Assembly (NCBI RefSeq): GCF_024834075.1
Contig: NZ_JANUXR010000006.1
Coordinates: 98,857-162,856 of the forward strand
From: Corynebacterium sp. HS2168-gen11
GTDB taxonomy: Bacteria; Actinomycetota; Actinomycetes; Mycobacteriales; Mycobacteriaceae
Reading direction: 5' to 3'
DNA length: 64,000 nucleotides
Shown here piece by piece: positions 39,672-49,900 of this stretch. Within the stretch, counting starts at the first letter, position 1, and each line of letters begins with the position of its first letter. The notes below the pieces were generated by a model. The model ran no database searches. It was not told the DNA's origin and was given only the letters and a program-made list of their open reading frames with translations. The translations under genes were made by a program, and so were the position numbers.

Positions 39672-39700
39672 TGGCGTGCAAGTAACTGACTTGCACGCCA
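39672..39700 (+). terminator. Hairpin downstream of the membrane protein gene
   Basis: TGGCGTGCAAGT pairs perfectly with ACTTGCACGCCA around a five-base loop; no T-run follows. Confidence 0.7.
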
Positions 39701-39885
39701 TACATCTGCACGTCATCCGGCAAGATTCAGACCCTCGCAAAACAATTCACGCACCTCTATCCCCCACTCCTTGCCGCTACCCCTACCCACATCGCAGCAA
39801 TCACCCGATACCAACACTTTCAGTGAATATATTTTCCAGCATCTCGGCAGAGGAATACGCTTTTGTTTCCCCTCAAAACATAAAC

Positions 39886-39901
39886 TAGACCAAGCTGTAC
39901 A
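39886..39901 (+). promoter_or_regulatory. McbR-type operator upstream of metX
   Basis: TAGAC-CAAGCT-GTACA matches the McbR consensus at eight of ten fixed positions, and is identical to the 16 bases upstream of metQ. A TATGAT -10 candidate at 39904-39909 follows directly, so binding would block the polymerase. Confidence 0.75.
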
Positions 39902-39947
39902 GTTATGATGAGTTATCCTCCCTTTTCCTTACCTATAAGGTTGCTTC

Positions 39948-41069
39948 ATGACTGCTCTCAACACCACTGGTGCACGCACACTGGCTCAGATTGGCAGCTT
40001 TACCACCGAAGCTGGTGTCACCATCCCTGAAGTCACCCTTGCTTATCAAGCATGGGGTACTTATCGTGGCGATAACCTTGTCTTGGTTGAACACGCACTC
40101 ACAGGCGATTCCAATGTCGCTTCTTGGTGGGGTGAGTTACTCGGGCCAGGTAAACCACTTGATACTGATCAGTACTGCATCGTGTGCACCAATGCGCTTG
40201 GTGGCTGCCAAGGTTCGACGGGACCATCGAGCATCGCTCCCGATGGAGCAGCCTGGGGATCGCGGTTTCCAGCGTTGTCCGTCCGAGATTTGGTGCGCGT
40301 CGAAAAGCAGTTTTGTGATCAGCTTGGAATCCATCAGATCCGTGCCATTATCGGAGGATCCATGGGTGGTGCACGGACTTTAGAGTGGACATTGCTGTAC
40401 CCGGAAATGCTTGGAGCCGCCCTCGTGTTTGCAGTTTCGGCGCGTGCGAGTGCATGGCAAATCGGAATCCAAACGGCGCAAATTGATGCAATTACTGCAG
40501 ATCTTAATTGGCAGGGTGGTGATTATTACCAAGGCGATCACCCCAATGCGGGGCTAGCCGCCGCGCGACGTATCGCCCATTTAACCTACCGTGGCGAGCT
40601 AGAAATTGATGAGCGTTTCGGCACCGACGCGCAGCCTGGGGAGAATCCGTTGGCAGCTTATCGACGCATGGACCAGCGGTTTGCAGTGCAAAGTTATTTA
40701 GAACATCAAGGGCGCAAACTCACCACACGTTTCGATGCTGGTAGTTACGTGATTCTCACAGAAGCGCTCAACCGACACGACATTGGGCGCGATCGTGGTG
40801 GATTAAATAAGGCGCTGGCAAGTTGCCAAGTACCAACCATGATCGCAGGGGTAGATACCGATATTTTGTACCCTTACCACCAGCAAGAACACCTTTCACG
40901 CAATATTGGGTCATTGCTGGCGATGGCAAAAATTTCGTCCCCAATCGGCCACGACGCATTTTTATCCGAAACTCGCCAAGTTGGACGCATCATTCGACAC
41001 TTCTTCCTACTTGCCGCCGAAGAAACCGACGACGACGGCCTGAGCATTACCCCAGCCCCGCGTCGGTAA
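39948..41069 (+). CDS. metX: Homoserine O-acetyltransferase
   Basis: The 373-residue alpha/beta-hydrolase-fold enzyme acetylates homoserine with acetyl-CoA, the first committed step to methionine. The nucleophile is in GGSMGGARTLEW (Ser138), the acid in DTDILYPYHQQ and the histidine in SPIGHDAFL. The N-terminal VEHALTGDSNV oxyanion region is normal. It starts at an ATG after ATAAGG. Its McbR-like operator matches those of metQ and metY, which supply methionine by import and by the next enzymatic step. A bidirectional hairpin ends it. Confidence 0.95.
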   Translation: MTALNTTGARTLAQIGSFTTEAGVTIPEVTLAYQAWGTYRGDNLVLVEHALTGDSNVASWWGELLGPGKPLDTDQYCIVCTNALGGCQGSTGPSSIAPDGAAWGSRFPALSVRDLVRVEKQFCDQLGIHQIRAIIGGSMGGARTLEWTLLYPEMLGAALVFAVSARASAWQIGIQTAQIDAITADLNWQGGDYYQGDHPNAGLAAARRIAHLTYRGELEIDERFGTDAQPGENPLAAYRRMDQRFAVQSYLEHQGRKLTTRFDAGSYVILTEALNRHDIGRDRGGLNKALASCQVPTMIAGVDTDILYPYHQQEHLSRNIGSLLAMAKISSPIGHDAFLSETRQVGRIIRHFFLLAAEETDDDGLSITPAPRR

Positions 41070-41074
41070 ACATC

Positions 41075-41102
41075 GCTCGTCGCGTTTTACTTTGCGACGA
41101 GC
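41075..41102. terminator. Bidirectional hairpin between metX and the DUF3017 gene
   Basis: GCTCGTCGC pairs with GCGACGAGC around a T-rich ten-base loop, between two convergent stops. Confidence 0.8.
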
Positions 41103-41104
41103 TG

Positions 41105-41455
41105 CTAGCTGCCGAGTGAGTCTACCGAAGCCGATAAAAACAACATCAATGCGCCCATGCCAAGACAATACGCGCTATCAAAAACACGACTTCGCACAGC
41201 CAAGACACCAAGAATGCGAGAATCGCAGGTCAAGCGCACCCCAGCGAGCCACACTAGTGCCACGCCAAGGCTAAAAGTAGCCCGGCGCCAATGCTCAAAA
41301 TACGCAAATAGACCTGAGGCAATCACAAGCAACACGAATGCCCCCACAGCCGCCTTCTGAAGCGCGGTGGGGATTCGTGAAGGTGCGAGATTCACATCAT
41401 GCGGATTATCCAACGGTGACCATCTCACGCGTGGATGCTTCGGTAGTTGCGGCAC
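41105..41455 (-). CDS. DUF3017-family membrane protein
   Basis: A 116-residue membrane protein of the DUF3017 type, found next to folD across Actinobacteria. It has three hydrophobic segments (about 37-52, 60-75 and 92-110) separated by EHWRRA and by RLTCDSRILGVLAVRSR, a basic conserved loop. Function is unknown. It starts with GTG nine bases after the folD stop, so it is co-transcribed with folD. Confidence 0.75.
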   Translation of the reverse strand: MPQLPKHPRVRWSPLDNPHDVNLAPSRIPTALQKAAVGAFVLLVIASGLFAYFEHWRRATFSLGVALVWLAGVRLTCDSRILGVLAVRSRVFDSAYCLGMGALMLFLSASVDSLGS

Positions 41456-41464
41456 GATTAATCG

Positions 41465-42316
41465 TTATTTTGCCAGTGCTTCTGCGCGTTCCACAACGTT
41501 ACGAACTAAGAATGCACGTGTGAGTGGACCAACACCACCTGGATTCGGAGAAACATAGCCCGCCACATCCCAAACATCCGGGTGGACGTCGCCAAGCAGT
41601 TTGCCATCGACACGAGATACTCCCACGTCCAAGACAGCGGCACCAGGTTTGACCATATCTGGAGTAAGCATATGGCCAACACCTGCGGCAGCGACAATAA
41701 TATCGGCTTGTAGAGTTTCCTGAGCTAAATCAACAGTACCGGTATGGCACAAGGTAACTGTCGCATTTTCGCTGCGACGCGTCAGCATCAAACCAATCGG
41801 ACGACCAACCGTCACGCCACGGCCGATAACCACAACCTTTTTACCATTGGTTTCCACGCCAAAGCGTTTGAGCAATGAGATCGCACCATTTGGCGTGCAT
41901 GGGAGTGGAGCTGGCTCGTTTAAGACCAGTTTGCCGAGATTCACAGGATGCAAACCATCAGCATCTTTCGCTGGGTCAATTCGCTCGAGAACTGCATTTT
42001 CATCCAAATGCTTCGGCAGTGGCAACTGCACGATATATCCAGTACAAGCTGGATCAGCGTTGAGCTCATCAATGACGCGATGGAGCTCTTCTTGACTAAC
42101 ATCTGCTGGCAAGTCGCGTCGAATTGAACGCACGCCAACGAGCTCACAGTCGCGATGCTTCATCTTCACATAAGAATGTGAGGCTGGATCATCACCAACG
42201 AGTACGGTTGCCAGGCCAGGAACAATCCCCTTTTCCTTCAGCGCTTTGGTGCGCTCGATGAGGTCTTCAAAGATTTCATCACGATAGAGGTTGCCATCAA
42301 GTTTAGTTGCAGTCAT
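41465..42316 (-). CDS. folD: Methylenetetrahydrofolate dehydrogenase/cyclohydrolase FolD
   Basis: The 283-residue bifunctional enzyme interconverts 5,10-methylene- and 10-formyl-tetrahydrofolate using NADP. The catalytic [10 protein letters not shown] near 50, [14 protein letters not shown] near 95, the [11 protein letters not shown] signature and the NADP loop [17 protein letters not shown] near 160 are intact, and [14 protein letters not shown] closes the protein. The ATG at 42316 gives MTATKLDG, like other corynebacterial FolD; an ATG at 42325 is possible. It forms a pair with the DUF3017 gene. Confidence 0.95.
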   Translation of the reverse strand: MTATKLDGNLYRDEIFEDLIERTKALKEKGIVPGLATVLVGDDPASHSYVKMKHRDCELVGVRSIRRDLPADVSQEELHRVIDELNADPACTGYIVQLPLPKHLDENAVLERIDPAKDADGLHPVNLGKLVLNEPAPLPCTPNGAISLLKRFGVETNGKKVVVIGRGVTVGRPIGLMLTRRSENATVTLCHTGTVDLAQETLQADIIVAAAGVGHMLTPDMVKPGAAVLDVGVSRVDGKLLGDVHPDVWDVAGYVSPNPGGVGPLTRAFLVRNVVERAEALAK

Positions 42317-42374
42317 GCCTGACATTATTCCATGTAGCGTTCATTCGTGCACACTGAAATTCCCAGTGATCATG

Positions 42375-43982
42375 CTACTCAGTCAGCGGAAGATCTTTCG
42401 GATCGGAATGCAACGCCCGGTAGGCAACGTCGGCAAGCTCAGTACCAGCACCAGAATACAGATCGACGCAGGCATCAACTCCGAAATCAATCAGCTGACG
42501 CGTACGCTGATCGTATTTCGCAATTGCAGCGGTAACGAGATTAATTCCTTGGCTTTGCAATAATGATAATGCCTCAAGGTTCGCAAAGTGATCTGGCATG
42601 GCAAGCACAAGCAGGCGTGGACCATCACTCTGGGCAGTCACCCGCGCCCACAGATCGGGATCCGTTGCATCACCGTGGAAGACCGAATATCCCAGCGCAC
42701 GCATTTTCTGCACACGAACTTCGTCGTGCTCAATGCCAGCAACTTTCATGTGATACGCACGTGTGAGCTGATTATAGGCACCAACGCCTAATCGCCCCAT
42801 ACCTAAGATGATCACATCGTAGCCAGCCAAACTCAATGGACGCTCGTCAGGAACCAATTTCGCAAGATCGCGACTCGGCAGAATTGAAATAAAGTGATCA
42901 AGGAAATCACCCGACTTCAGCTTCGCAACCGAAGACAAAACAAACGAACCAGCAACGGCAAGTGCCATAATTTGTACCCACGTACCAGACAGCATGCCGC
43001 GTTGCACTGCCAGGGCGGCAACAATCAAACCAAACTCAGAATAGTTCGCCAATGCGCCTGCGGTGAGAATTGCTGTACGACGACTCATGCCTAACTTGTA
43101 CAAAATGCCGATAAACATCGCAGCCTTCAGCGGCAACAGCAAAAGCAAGACACCTGCGAGAATAAAACCTGCCGTATTTGGTAAACCACCCAAACCAATT
43201 TCAATAAAGAAGCCGACCAGGAGCAATTCGCGAACACTGGTCAGTGCTTCGTAGAGGCGACCGGCAACTGGATGCCCAGAAAGCACCAAGCCCATGACCA
43301 AAGCACCGAATGTGCCAGAGAGACCTGCAAGTTCGAATAATGCGTAGGCGCCAATAGCGATCGTGACACCTGAAAGCACAAGCAATTCGACTCGATAAAT
43401 ACGGTCCGGCAGTTTCTTCATAAACGGACGGACCAGCGGCAAAGCCACCAATGCTACTGCCCATGGTTTTGGCGTGTGGCCACTTGCGGCGACTAAGAAC
43501 ATCACTGCAAAAATATCTTGCAGCACCAGCACACCAACCGCGATTTGGCCTACACGAGAACGTGCACGACCAGTTTCTTCCAACAGTGCGATAACAAAAA
43601 CAGTTGAAGAGAAGGAAGACGCCAAGCCCACAAGCAATAAGGCTGTCCAGCCGGTATGCGCGAACACCGCAAATGGTAAGAACGAAAGAATTGCAAAAAT
43701 TCCTGCATACACAAGGACATTTGCGACGGCATGCCCAACGGCAGTACCCACAATGCGCACTTTGGTCAGCATGCGAACGTCCAAGTGTAAGCCAATGGTA
43801 AACAGCAAAACTGCTACACCGACTTCTGCAACTTCAGATAATCCAGGGACATGCTCAACACCGACTGTACTTAATCCGAAACCAGCGGCGAGAAATCCAA
43901 CCAGTGGTGGAAGTCGAAGTGCAGACGCACCAAGACCTCCGATAATTGCAACAATCGCGGGTAACAGTATCTCCTCAGGCAT
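42375..43982 (-). CDS. Kef-type cation/proton antiporter with C-terminal TrkA-N domain
   Basis: The 535-residue CPA2 transporter has about twelve membrane helices (residues 1-375), including LFTIGLHLDVRML, GLASSFSSTVFVIALLEETG and LAGLSGTFGALVMGLVLSG. It is followed by a cytoplasmic nucleotide-binding TrkA-N domain starting DVIILGMGRLGVGAYNQL near residue 390 with GDATDPDLW downstream. It probably exchanges K+ or Na+ for protons under NAD(H) control. The ATG at 43982 lies only 33 bases from the leaderless trmL start, so the two divergent promoters must overlap the neighbouring coding sequence. Confidence 0.85.
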   Translation of the reverse strand: MPEEILLPAIVAIIGGLGASALRLPPLVGFLAAGFGLSTVGVEHVPGLSEVAEVGVAVLLFTIGLHLDVRMLTKVRIVGTAVGHAVANVLVYAGIFAILSFLPFAVFAHTGWTALLLVGLASSFSSTVFVIALLEETGRARSRVGQIAVGVLVLQDIFAVMFLVAASGHTPKPWAVALVALPLVRPFMKKLPDRIYRVELLVLSGVTIAIGAYALFELAGLSGTFGALVMGLVLSGHPVAGRLYEALTSVRELLLVGFFIEIGLGGLPNTAGFILAGVLLLLLPLKAAMFIGILYKLGMSRRTAILTAGALANYSEFGLIVAALAVQRGMLSGTWVQIMALAVAGSFVLSSVAKLKSGDFLDHFISILPSRDLAKLVPDERPLSLAGYDVIILGMGRLGVGAYNQLTRAYHMKVAGIEHDEVRVQKMRALGYSVFHGDATDPDLWARVTAQSDGPRLLVLAMPDHFANLEALSLLQSQGINLVTAAIAKYDQRTRQLIDFGVDACVDLYSGAGTELADVAYRALHSDPKDLPLTE

Positions 43983-44001
43983 ACTTTCCCATAGTAATGA
44001 C

Positions 44002-44007
44002 TACTAT
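44002..44007 (+). promoter_or_regulatory. Candidate -10 box for leaderless trmL mRNA
   Basis: TACTAT ends seven bases before the ATG at 44015. This decides that start over an ATG at 43997. Confidence 0.45.
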
Positions 44008-44014
44008 TAGATAC

Positions 44015-44500
44015 ATGCCACTTCTACATGTTGTTTTTGACCAGCCCTGCATCCCCCCGAATACTGGAAACGCGATTCGTATGTGCGCGGGCACAGGTGC
44101 GCACCTTCACTTAGCTGGCCCATTGGGTTTTGATATGCAAGAAAAGAACCTCCGTCGTGCAGGCTTGGATTATCACGACCTCGCTGATGTGACGGTATAT
44201 GAAAACTTAGAGGCATTCTTTACAGCCGTGCCAGATAGCCGCGTCTTCGCATTTACTTCACAAGGAACTGTGCATCACTCGGATATTGAATATCAGCCAG
44301 GCGATGTGTTGTTATTTGGCACCGAACCAACCGGTTTAGAACCAGCCACACTGCTCCACCCACGAGTGACGCAACTTGTGCGGATTCCAATGCTGCCAGG
44401 ACGTCGGTCTATGAATCTTTCCAATGCGGCTGCAGTTGCCACCTATGAAGCATGGCGACAACTGGGCTATGTAGGTGCTGCTGAGCTGGAGCAAAGCTAG
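44015..44500 (+). CDS. trmL: tRNA (cytidine/uridine-2'-O-)-methyltransferase TrmL-like (SpoU family)
   Basis: The 161-residue SPOUT methyltransferase likely methylates the ribose of nucleotide 34 in tRNA-Leu anticodons. Motif 1 is PPNTGNAIRMCAG near residue 12, motif 2 LLFGTEPTGLEP near 95, and motif 3 RIPMLPGRRSMNLSNAAAVATYEAW near 125. The motif 3 arginine-serine-x-asparagine is intact. The size is that of the minimal TrmL class without an RNA-binding extension. It is divergent from the antiporter. A one-mismatch dispersed repeat (44504-44513) lies right after the stop. Confidence 0.88.
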   Translation: MPLLHVVFDQPCIPPNTGNAIRMCAGTGAHLHLAGPLGFDMQEKNLRRAGLDYHDLADVTVYENLEAFFTAVPDSRVFAFTSQGTVHHSDIEYQPGDVLLFGTEPTGLEPATLLHPRVTQLVRIPMLPGRRSMNLSNAAAVATYEAWRQLGYVGAAELEQS

Positions 44501-44974
44501 TCCCCTATTCAGGAATCTGCTGCGAAACGCTAGGTAAGGGCGTAGCTCTAGCTCTGCATAGGCATAGCGTGAGCGGTTGTGTAGTGCGGCGGCGTGGTGG
44601 TGGCGTTCAGTGGTGCCACTGGTGGCGCGGCAGGTACGGTGGTCTCGCGAGTCTGGCAGCGGGTTGCTAGCGGTAAGTTGCTGACGGTACGGTGATGTGA
44701 CTTACGGCAGAGCTGACGAAGTCGCGGCACACCTCAAGCTGCCATTCTCAAAAAAACGGACACACCCAAGGATCAAGGATATATACGGTACGCACTGCCA
44801 GATGTACAACACCTTATTTACAGCGATGACATGCACATCGCTTTCCATCGAACGCATCTTATATAGATTTCCCAGCATCCTAGTGTTGCATCACGTTTCT
44901 CGACTATTGCCAACTATAACTTTTAGAGAACGCGAAGCAAGCTCACGGTTTGATCAGAATGCTACCCATTAACG
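44501..44974. other. 474-base gene-free region, G-rich on the + strand
   Basis: Bases 44570-44720 are rich in GGT/GGC words (for example GGCGGCGTGGTGGTGGCG) unlike the surrounding DNA; the rest is AT-richer. Short open frames exist on both strands but none has a ribosome site or recognisable product. A decayed gene or an untranslated RNA cannot be excluded. Confidence 0.5.
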
Positions 44975-46438
44975 TTAAGTTTCCACCGAGTCGGTCGAGC
45001 TCGTTGATGGGATCTCTGCTATCTCCACAGGGGCAGTCTCTGCTGAACCAACAGCGCAATTTTCACCAACTGTTCTAGATTCTTGACGAATATCCTTCTG
45101 CACAGCCATCTCAGTTGCACCATCACTAGGGTCTTCATGCCCCATCTGCAGAGCCTGCTTAGGCGCGGCATGTCGAGCAGCTAGCGATGCCCCATAATCA
45201 ATTTTTTCTTGCAGCCGAGTAAACAACTCATGTGCGTCTTCGAGCTTCAAGTCACGCCCTGCCATTGATACTGGCCCACGTACGAAGTGAAGTTTCACTG
45301 TCGCAATTTTGAGCAGGCGTTGCAGCGGACCAGTTCGAATATCAATTTCTTGAATGTGACGCCGGAACGTCATTGCCCACGTACGGCCAATGCGACCACG
45401 ATATTCCACTGCGTAGGTGTCATCAAGCAAGAATGCTTGTCGTTTCCAGTCGATCGGTGAAACCCACCGTGCACGTTTTGGACTGCGATAATCTGGTTGA
45501 TCAGGAATTTCAAGAGGATCACGGCTTTCACCCATGATGATTTTCACCAGTTGCATAGCAGTTTCCTTGCTACCGACTGGCAAAACAGTCATGCCGTCGA
45601 AACGCTCACCGTAGCCTGCGACGGAAACTTGTACTTTCCACCATCCAAACGGACGCCATAATACTGGTTGCCAGACCACAATTGCATGCGAACGTCCGAT
45701 ATTAAGCACTTTGCGCTGCAAATTGGCCAAGCCATACGACACGACAATGGTATTCCCAATTTGACGTGCAGTGAATTGATATGCGTTATCAATTGTGCGC
45801 CAAATATTTGGCACCGTACCAACAAACATTGGAATCAAAGCTGCTAAGGAGATGTCGGTTAACTGTGCTGAAAATGTCAGTATCACGGTGGCTACTGCAC
45901 TTTTGCTCAGCAAAGATGAAATTAATGAACGGTACACCGGAATTGGTGGTACCAGTACAACGCCGACTTCTTCTTTACCGAGCAGTTGCTCTTTGAGCTG
46001 CTCTGCTTCTCGACGCCGCAAATATGCAATTTCCACACGCGACTGCAAACCTCCGGCGGTTTCAACCCGTACTGCCGCCAGCCCAAAAATTCGAGCATGG
46101 AATGGTTGCACCACATCAATTGCCTGCGTTCGATCAAGCGGCGCGCTGCGAACTTTTTTCGATAATAATCCCCAGCGGTAAATGACTGTGTCTTCAGTAA
46201 CGGTGTAGCTAATTGCTCGCCACCATAGTGAGGACGCTGCAATTGCAATGCCAAACACAATCAGGAAAATACCTGCTGCCTCTCCTACTTCTCGTATATC
46301 ATGCGAGGCGAGCTGGCGTATGAGGCCGAACGTGGTATCGCTAAAGGTAGTCGTGGCGAACAAGACCAACGCAAAAATAACACTCCACGTTTGCAGCGCT
46401 GGCGTGAGCGGATGTACTCGATGATATTGTTCAGTCAC
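44975..46438 (-). CDS. Bacterial PH-domain membrane protein, YdbT type
   Basis: The 487-residue protein has two hydrophobic segments near the N-terminus (about 17-75), then three bacterial PH (bPH2) repeats with the family pattern in EDTVIYRWGLLSKKVRSAPLDRTQAIDVVQPFHARIFGLAAVRVETAGG near 80-130. A second membrane pair lies near 170-200, and a Glu/Thr-rich C-terminal tail of about 80 residues. Function is unknown in the family. Its start overlaps the stop of the next upstream gene by four bases, so the two encode partners of one complex. Confidence 0.82.
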   Translation of the reverse strand: MTEQYHRVHPLTPALQTWSVIFALVLFATTTFSDTTFGLIRQLASHDIREVGEAAGIFLIVFGIAIAASSLWWRAISYTVTEDTVIYRWGLLSKKVRSAPLDRTQAIDVVQPFHARIFGLAAVRVETAGGLQSRVEIAYLRRREAEQLKEQLLGKEEVGVVLVPPIPVYRSLISSLLSKSAVATVILTFSAQLTDISLAALIPMFVGTVPNIWRTIDNAYQFTARQIGNTIVVSYGLANLQRKVLNIGRSHAIVVWQPVLWRPFGWWKVQVSVAGYGERFDGMTVLPVGSKETAMQLVKIIMGESRDPLEIPDQPDYRSPKRARWVSPIDWKRQAFLLDDTYAVEYRGRIGRTWAMTFRRHIQEIDIRTGPLQRLLKIATVKLHFVRGPVSMAGRDLKLEDAHELFTRLQEKIDYGASLAARHAAPKQALQMGHEDPSDGATEMAVQKDIRQESRTVGENCAVGSAETAPVEIAEIPSTSSTDSVET

Positions 46439-46905
46439 AGGTCGATCATCTTTTCTTTGGCTCGCAGGGCAACCCGATCACGCAATGCATCTGCAATTTC
46501 TGCCGGCAAGCCAGAGACATGGGAATCAGAAGTTGGCGATGCTGTATTCAGTGTGAGCGTTTTTAACCCATACTTGCGTTCAAATGGACCTTGTCGCACG
46601 TCCACGTATTGCACGCGACCATACGGCACAATGGTGAACGTTTTCCACAACTTTCCTTTTTGAATCAGCAAATCTTCTTCAGTTTCGGCCCATCCGAGGT
46701 TTTTGACTTGTTGAGGAATCAGCCACAATTGCCAGATCAAAATCGCGAGACCAATACCTGCTCCACTCCAACCCCACCAACTGCCGTTGAAGAATACTGA
46801 CCAAATCACACTCGCAAGTGTGGGCACAATAATCCACGGTAATCGTGCAAAATAACGCACTTGAGTCAGATGCGGTGAAACAGGTTGTATCGGTGTATCC
46901 ATCAT
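46435..46905 (-). CDS. Bacterial PH-domain membrane protein, YdbS type
   Basis: The 156-residue partner of the YdbT-like protein. Two adjacent membrane helices at about 25-65 precede one bPH2 domain with EDLLIQKGKLWKTFTIVPYGRVQYVDVRQGPFERKYGLKTLTLNTAS, the typical pattern of this family. Overlap ATGA with the downstream gene shows translational coupling. The pair resembles YdbS/YdbT of Bacillus, implicated in envelope stress tolerance, but the role here is inferred only. Confidence 0.85.
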   Translation of the reverse strand: MMDTPIQPVSPHLTQVRYFARLPWIIVPTLASVIWSVFFNGSWWGWSGAGIGLAILIWQLWLIPQQVKNLGWAETEEDLLIQKGKLWKTFTIVPYGRVQYVDVRQGPFERKYGLKTLTLNTASPTSDSHVSGLPAEIADALRDRVALRAKEKMIDL

Positions 46906-46945
46906 TGTTCCAATCCTGGGAAACTGAAAAAGAAATTAACGCATG

Positions 46946-49900
46946 TTATCGATAATTCCTTGCATGTGTTGCAATCGCAGCAACATTTTCCAGTATTTCT
47001 ATACGATCTGCAATCACAGCAGCTGCTCCTGTGCGATTTTGAATAATTCCCCGCACAATCAACGCCGGTGCGGTATTGGCACAGCCCTTATACTTTTGCC
47101 AAACCGGAGCCTTGACGACGATATTAATCAATCCAGTTTCATCCTCCAAACTCAAAAACACCACATTATGAGCACTGCTTGGTCGTTGACGATGGGTCAC
47201 AATGCCTGCTACACAGATCCGCTTCCCGTCTTCTTGAATACGTAATTGATCTGCCGGAACAACCTGTCGCGTTGTGAATGATTCTCGCCAAATACTCATA
47301 GGATGACGATCATGCGTGACTCCTGTGCTGTGCAGTTCAGCCGCAATGAGTTCTTGTAAGGAAAGCCCCGGCAATGGTGGGCTTTGTACCATCGAAAGCC
47401 CTGGAAGCATATCGGGTTGTTCGGTTGCTGCAATGCCTGCTTGCCACAAGGCTTGCCGGTGGTTGAGACCCCAAGATCGAAATACTCCGGCTTTGGCTAA
47501 GATTTCAAGCTGATGCACGCCAAACCCAGTACGACGCGCAACATCAGCCATATCTCTAAAAGGTGTATCGACCTCGAGTTTCTCAGGATGTGCAAGCCCT
47601 TGAATATGGTGAAATCCTAATCGAATAGCATCACCTTCAATTGTGGTGGCAACCTGAGAAGCTGCAATATCAACCGGCAAGATGCTAATTCCATGGCGTC
47701 TTGCGTCGGCAAGCAGCGACTGCGGTGAATAAAAGCCCATTGGTTGGCATCGTAATAATCCGACATAAAACGCAAGCGGATAATGATATTTCATCCACGC
47801 GGAAAAATACACAATCGCAGCAAATGATTGCGCGTGGGATTCTGGAAACCCATACGTGGCAAAGGCCAAAATCTTTTGCCATAACGAGTCTGCAGCAGCA
47901 CCTTGAATACCGTTGGTGGTTTGTAGGCCCTGATAAAACCTCTGTTTGAGCCGTTGCATTCTTTCTTCGGAACGTTTTGCGCCCATGGCTCGACGGAGTT
48001 GATCGGCTTCGCCTGCAGTTAATCCTGCTGCATCCACTGCAATTTGCATGAGTTGTTCTTGGAATAAAGGAATACCAAGTGTTTTTCCTAAGGCTTTTTC
48101 AAGAACAGGGTGTTCATAGGTGATTGGTTCTTCACCGTTGCGGCGGCGTAAATATGGATGCACACTTTCGCCTTGAATAGGACCTGGTCGCACGAGTGCC
48201 ACTTCTACGACGAGATCGAAAAAACATTGTGGGCGCAGGCGCGGCAGCATCGACATTTGTGCACGGGATTCTACTTGGAAGACTCCTACCGAATCTCCAG
48301 CGCTTAGCATTCGATACACGCCTGGATCTCGCATGTCGAGGTCCCATAACTGAATCGTGACGCCATAATGCTTCGCGACAAGATCAACCATGACGTGCAA
48401 TGCTTCCAGCATTCCTAATCCAAGCAGGTCAAATTTAACAAGTCCAGCAGTCGCGCAACCTTCTTTATCCCATTGCACGATACTGCGACGTTGTTTGCGC
48501 GCCCATTGAATAGGCACAACATCAGCAAGCGGTCGATCACAGATCACCATGCCACCTGCATGAATACCTAAATGCCTTGGGTGCTCTAACAAGCGTTGCG
48601 CCAAGTCTTCAACATACGAAGGCGGCGCTTGTACCCCACGTGACCACTGATCGATTATTCCTTGTGGGAACCCCAATACGCGGCCAATATCGCGAACTGC
48701 ACCTTTACGCTGGTAGGTAATGACATTTGCAACTTGCGCAGCATTGTTTCTGCCATAGGTGGCAAAAACATACTGGATTACTTCTTCCCTCCTGCCTGAC
48801 TCAAAGTCAATATCAATATCCGGTGGTCCTTCACGATCGACAGATAAGAAGCGTTCGAACAACAACCCTGCTGTAATTGGTTCAACATTTGTAATTCCTA
48901 AGGTGAAGCACACGGTGGAATTTGCTGCTGAACCGCGACCTTGGCACAAAATATTATTTCGCTTGGCGTAATCCACAAGGTCCATGACAATTAGAAAATA
49001 GCCGGCGAATCCGAGCTCTTGAATCACTGCTAGTTCATGTGTGATTTGGGCACGCGCTTGTGCCGCCGTCGCAGCGTCACGACTACGATACCGTTTTGGG
49101 AATCGCTGCCAGACACATTTCGCAAGCCAACTATTTTCATCATGTCCTGGAGGTGTTTGCCATTTTGGAAGATTGGCAGACACTAATTTCAGTGGGAAAC
49201 TACATGCTTGCGCCAACTGTTGTGCAGTCTGAAACCCTTGATGGAGATGTTTTGGCAGGACCGCGGCCATTTCTGACACAGTCCTGACCCAACGCGCGCC
49301 AGCAGGATGCAGCTGTGTATACGATTCTGATACTGTTTCTCGTCTGGCTAAAGATTGTTTGAGTTGTGCGATTGGCCCGTCAGCTACGGTTGCTGCTTCA
49401 GGTTGTGCAGTAATGATGAACTGTATATCTGTGCCGAATTTTGCACGTGCAGCGTCAAGGTTTCGATATTGATCAGCATCATCTGGAAGAAACGAGACTA
49501 CGTATTCTAAGACGATGTTGTGCCTGCCGAAAGCGTCGATAAGCTCAGCTAAGCGTGGGATCCATTGGTGATGCACGAGGATATAACAACTATCATCGAG
49601 CCATTGCGCGATTTCCTTTAACGATGGATACACCACGGTATCTGCAGTTCCTGTCATATGCGCATGCGAAATTAGTGCAGATAATCGCTGATAACCATGT
49701 GGATTTTTACAAATACAAGATAAGACCGCATAGTCTAACGAAAGTTCCGCACCCCATACAGGTGAAATATCATGTTCTCGCGCAGCTTCAGCAAACTCGG
49801 TTGCACCATAAAAACCATCTCTATCCTGCAAACATAGATATTCTAGGCCAGATTGTTTTGCCGCAATTACCATCTGCTCCGGCGAGGATGCACCATGCAA

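Larger units (their letters stand above)
39609..39947. other. Intergenic region before metX
   Basis: This 339-base gap holds the hairpin at 39672-39700, a pyrimidine-rich stretch with no open frame of note, and the metX operator and promoter at its right end. Confidence 0.6.

Noticed and set aside
44548..44972. Short frames on both strands in the G-rich gap.
   Set aside because: They lack starts with ribosome sites and overlap each other; biased composition alone explains them.
46435..46905. A promoter between the two PH-domain genes.
   Set aside because: The genes overlap by four bases, so separate transcription is unlikely.
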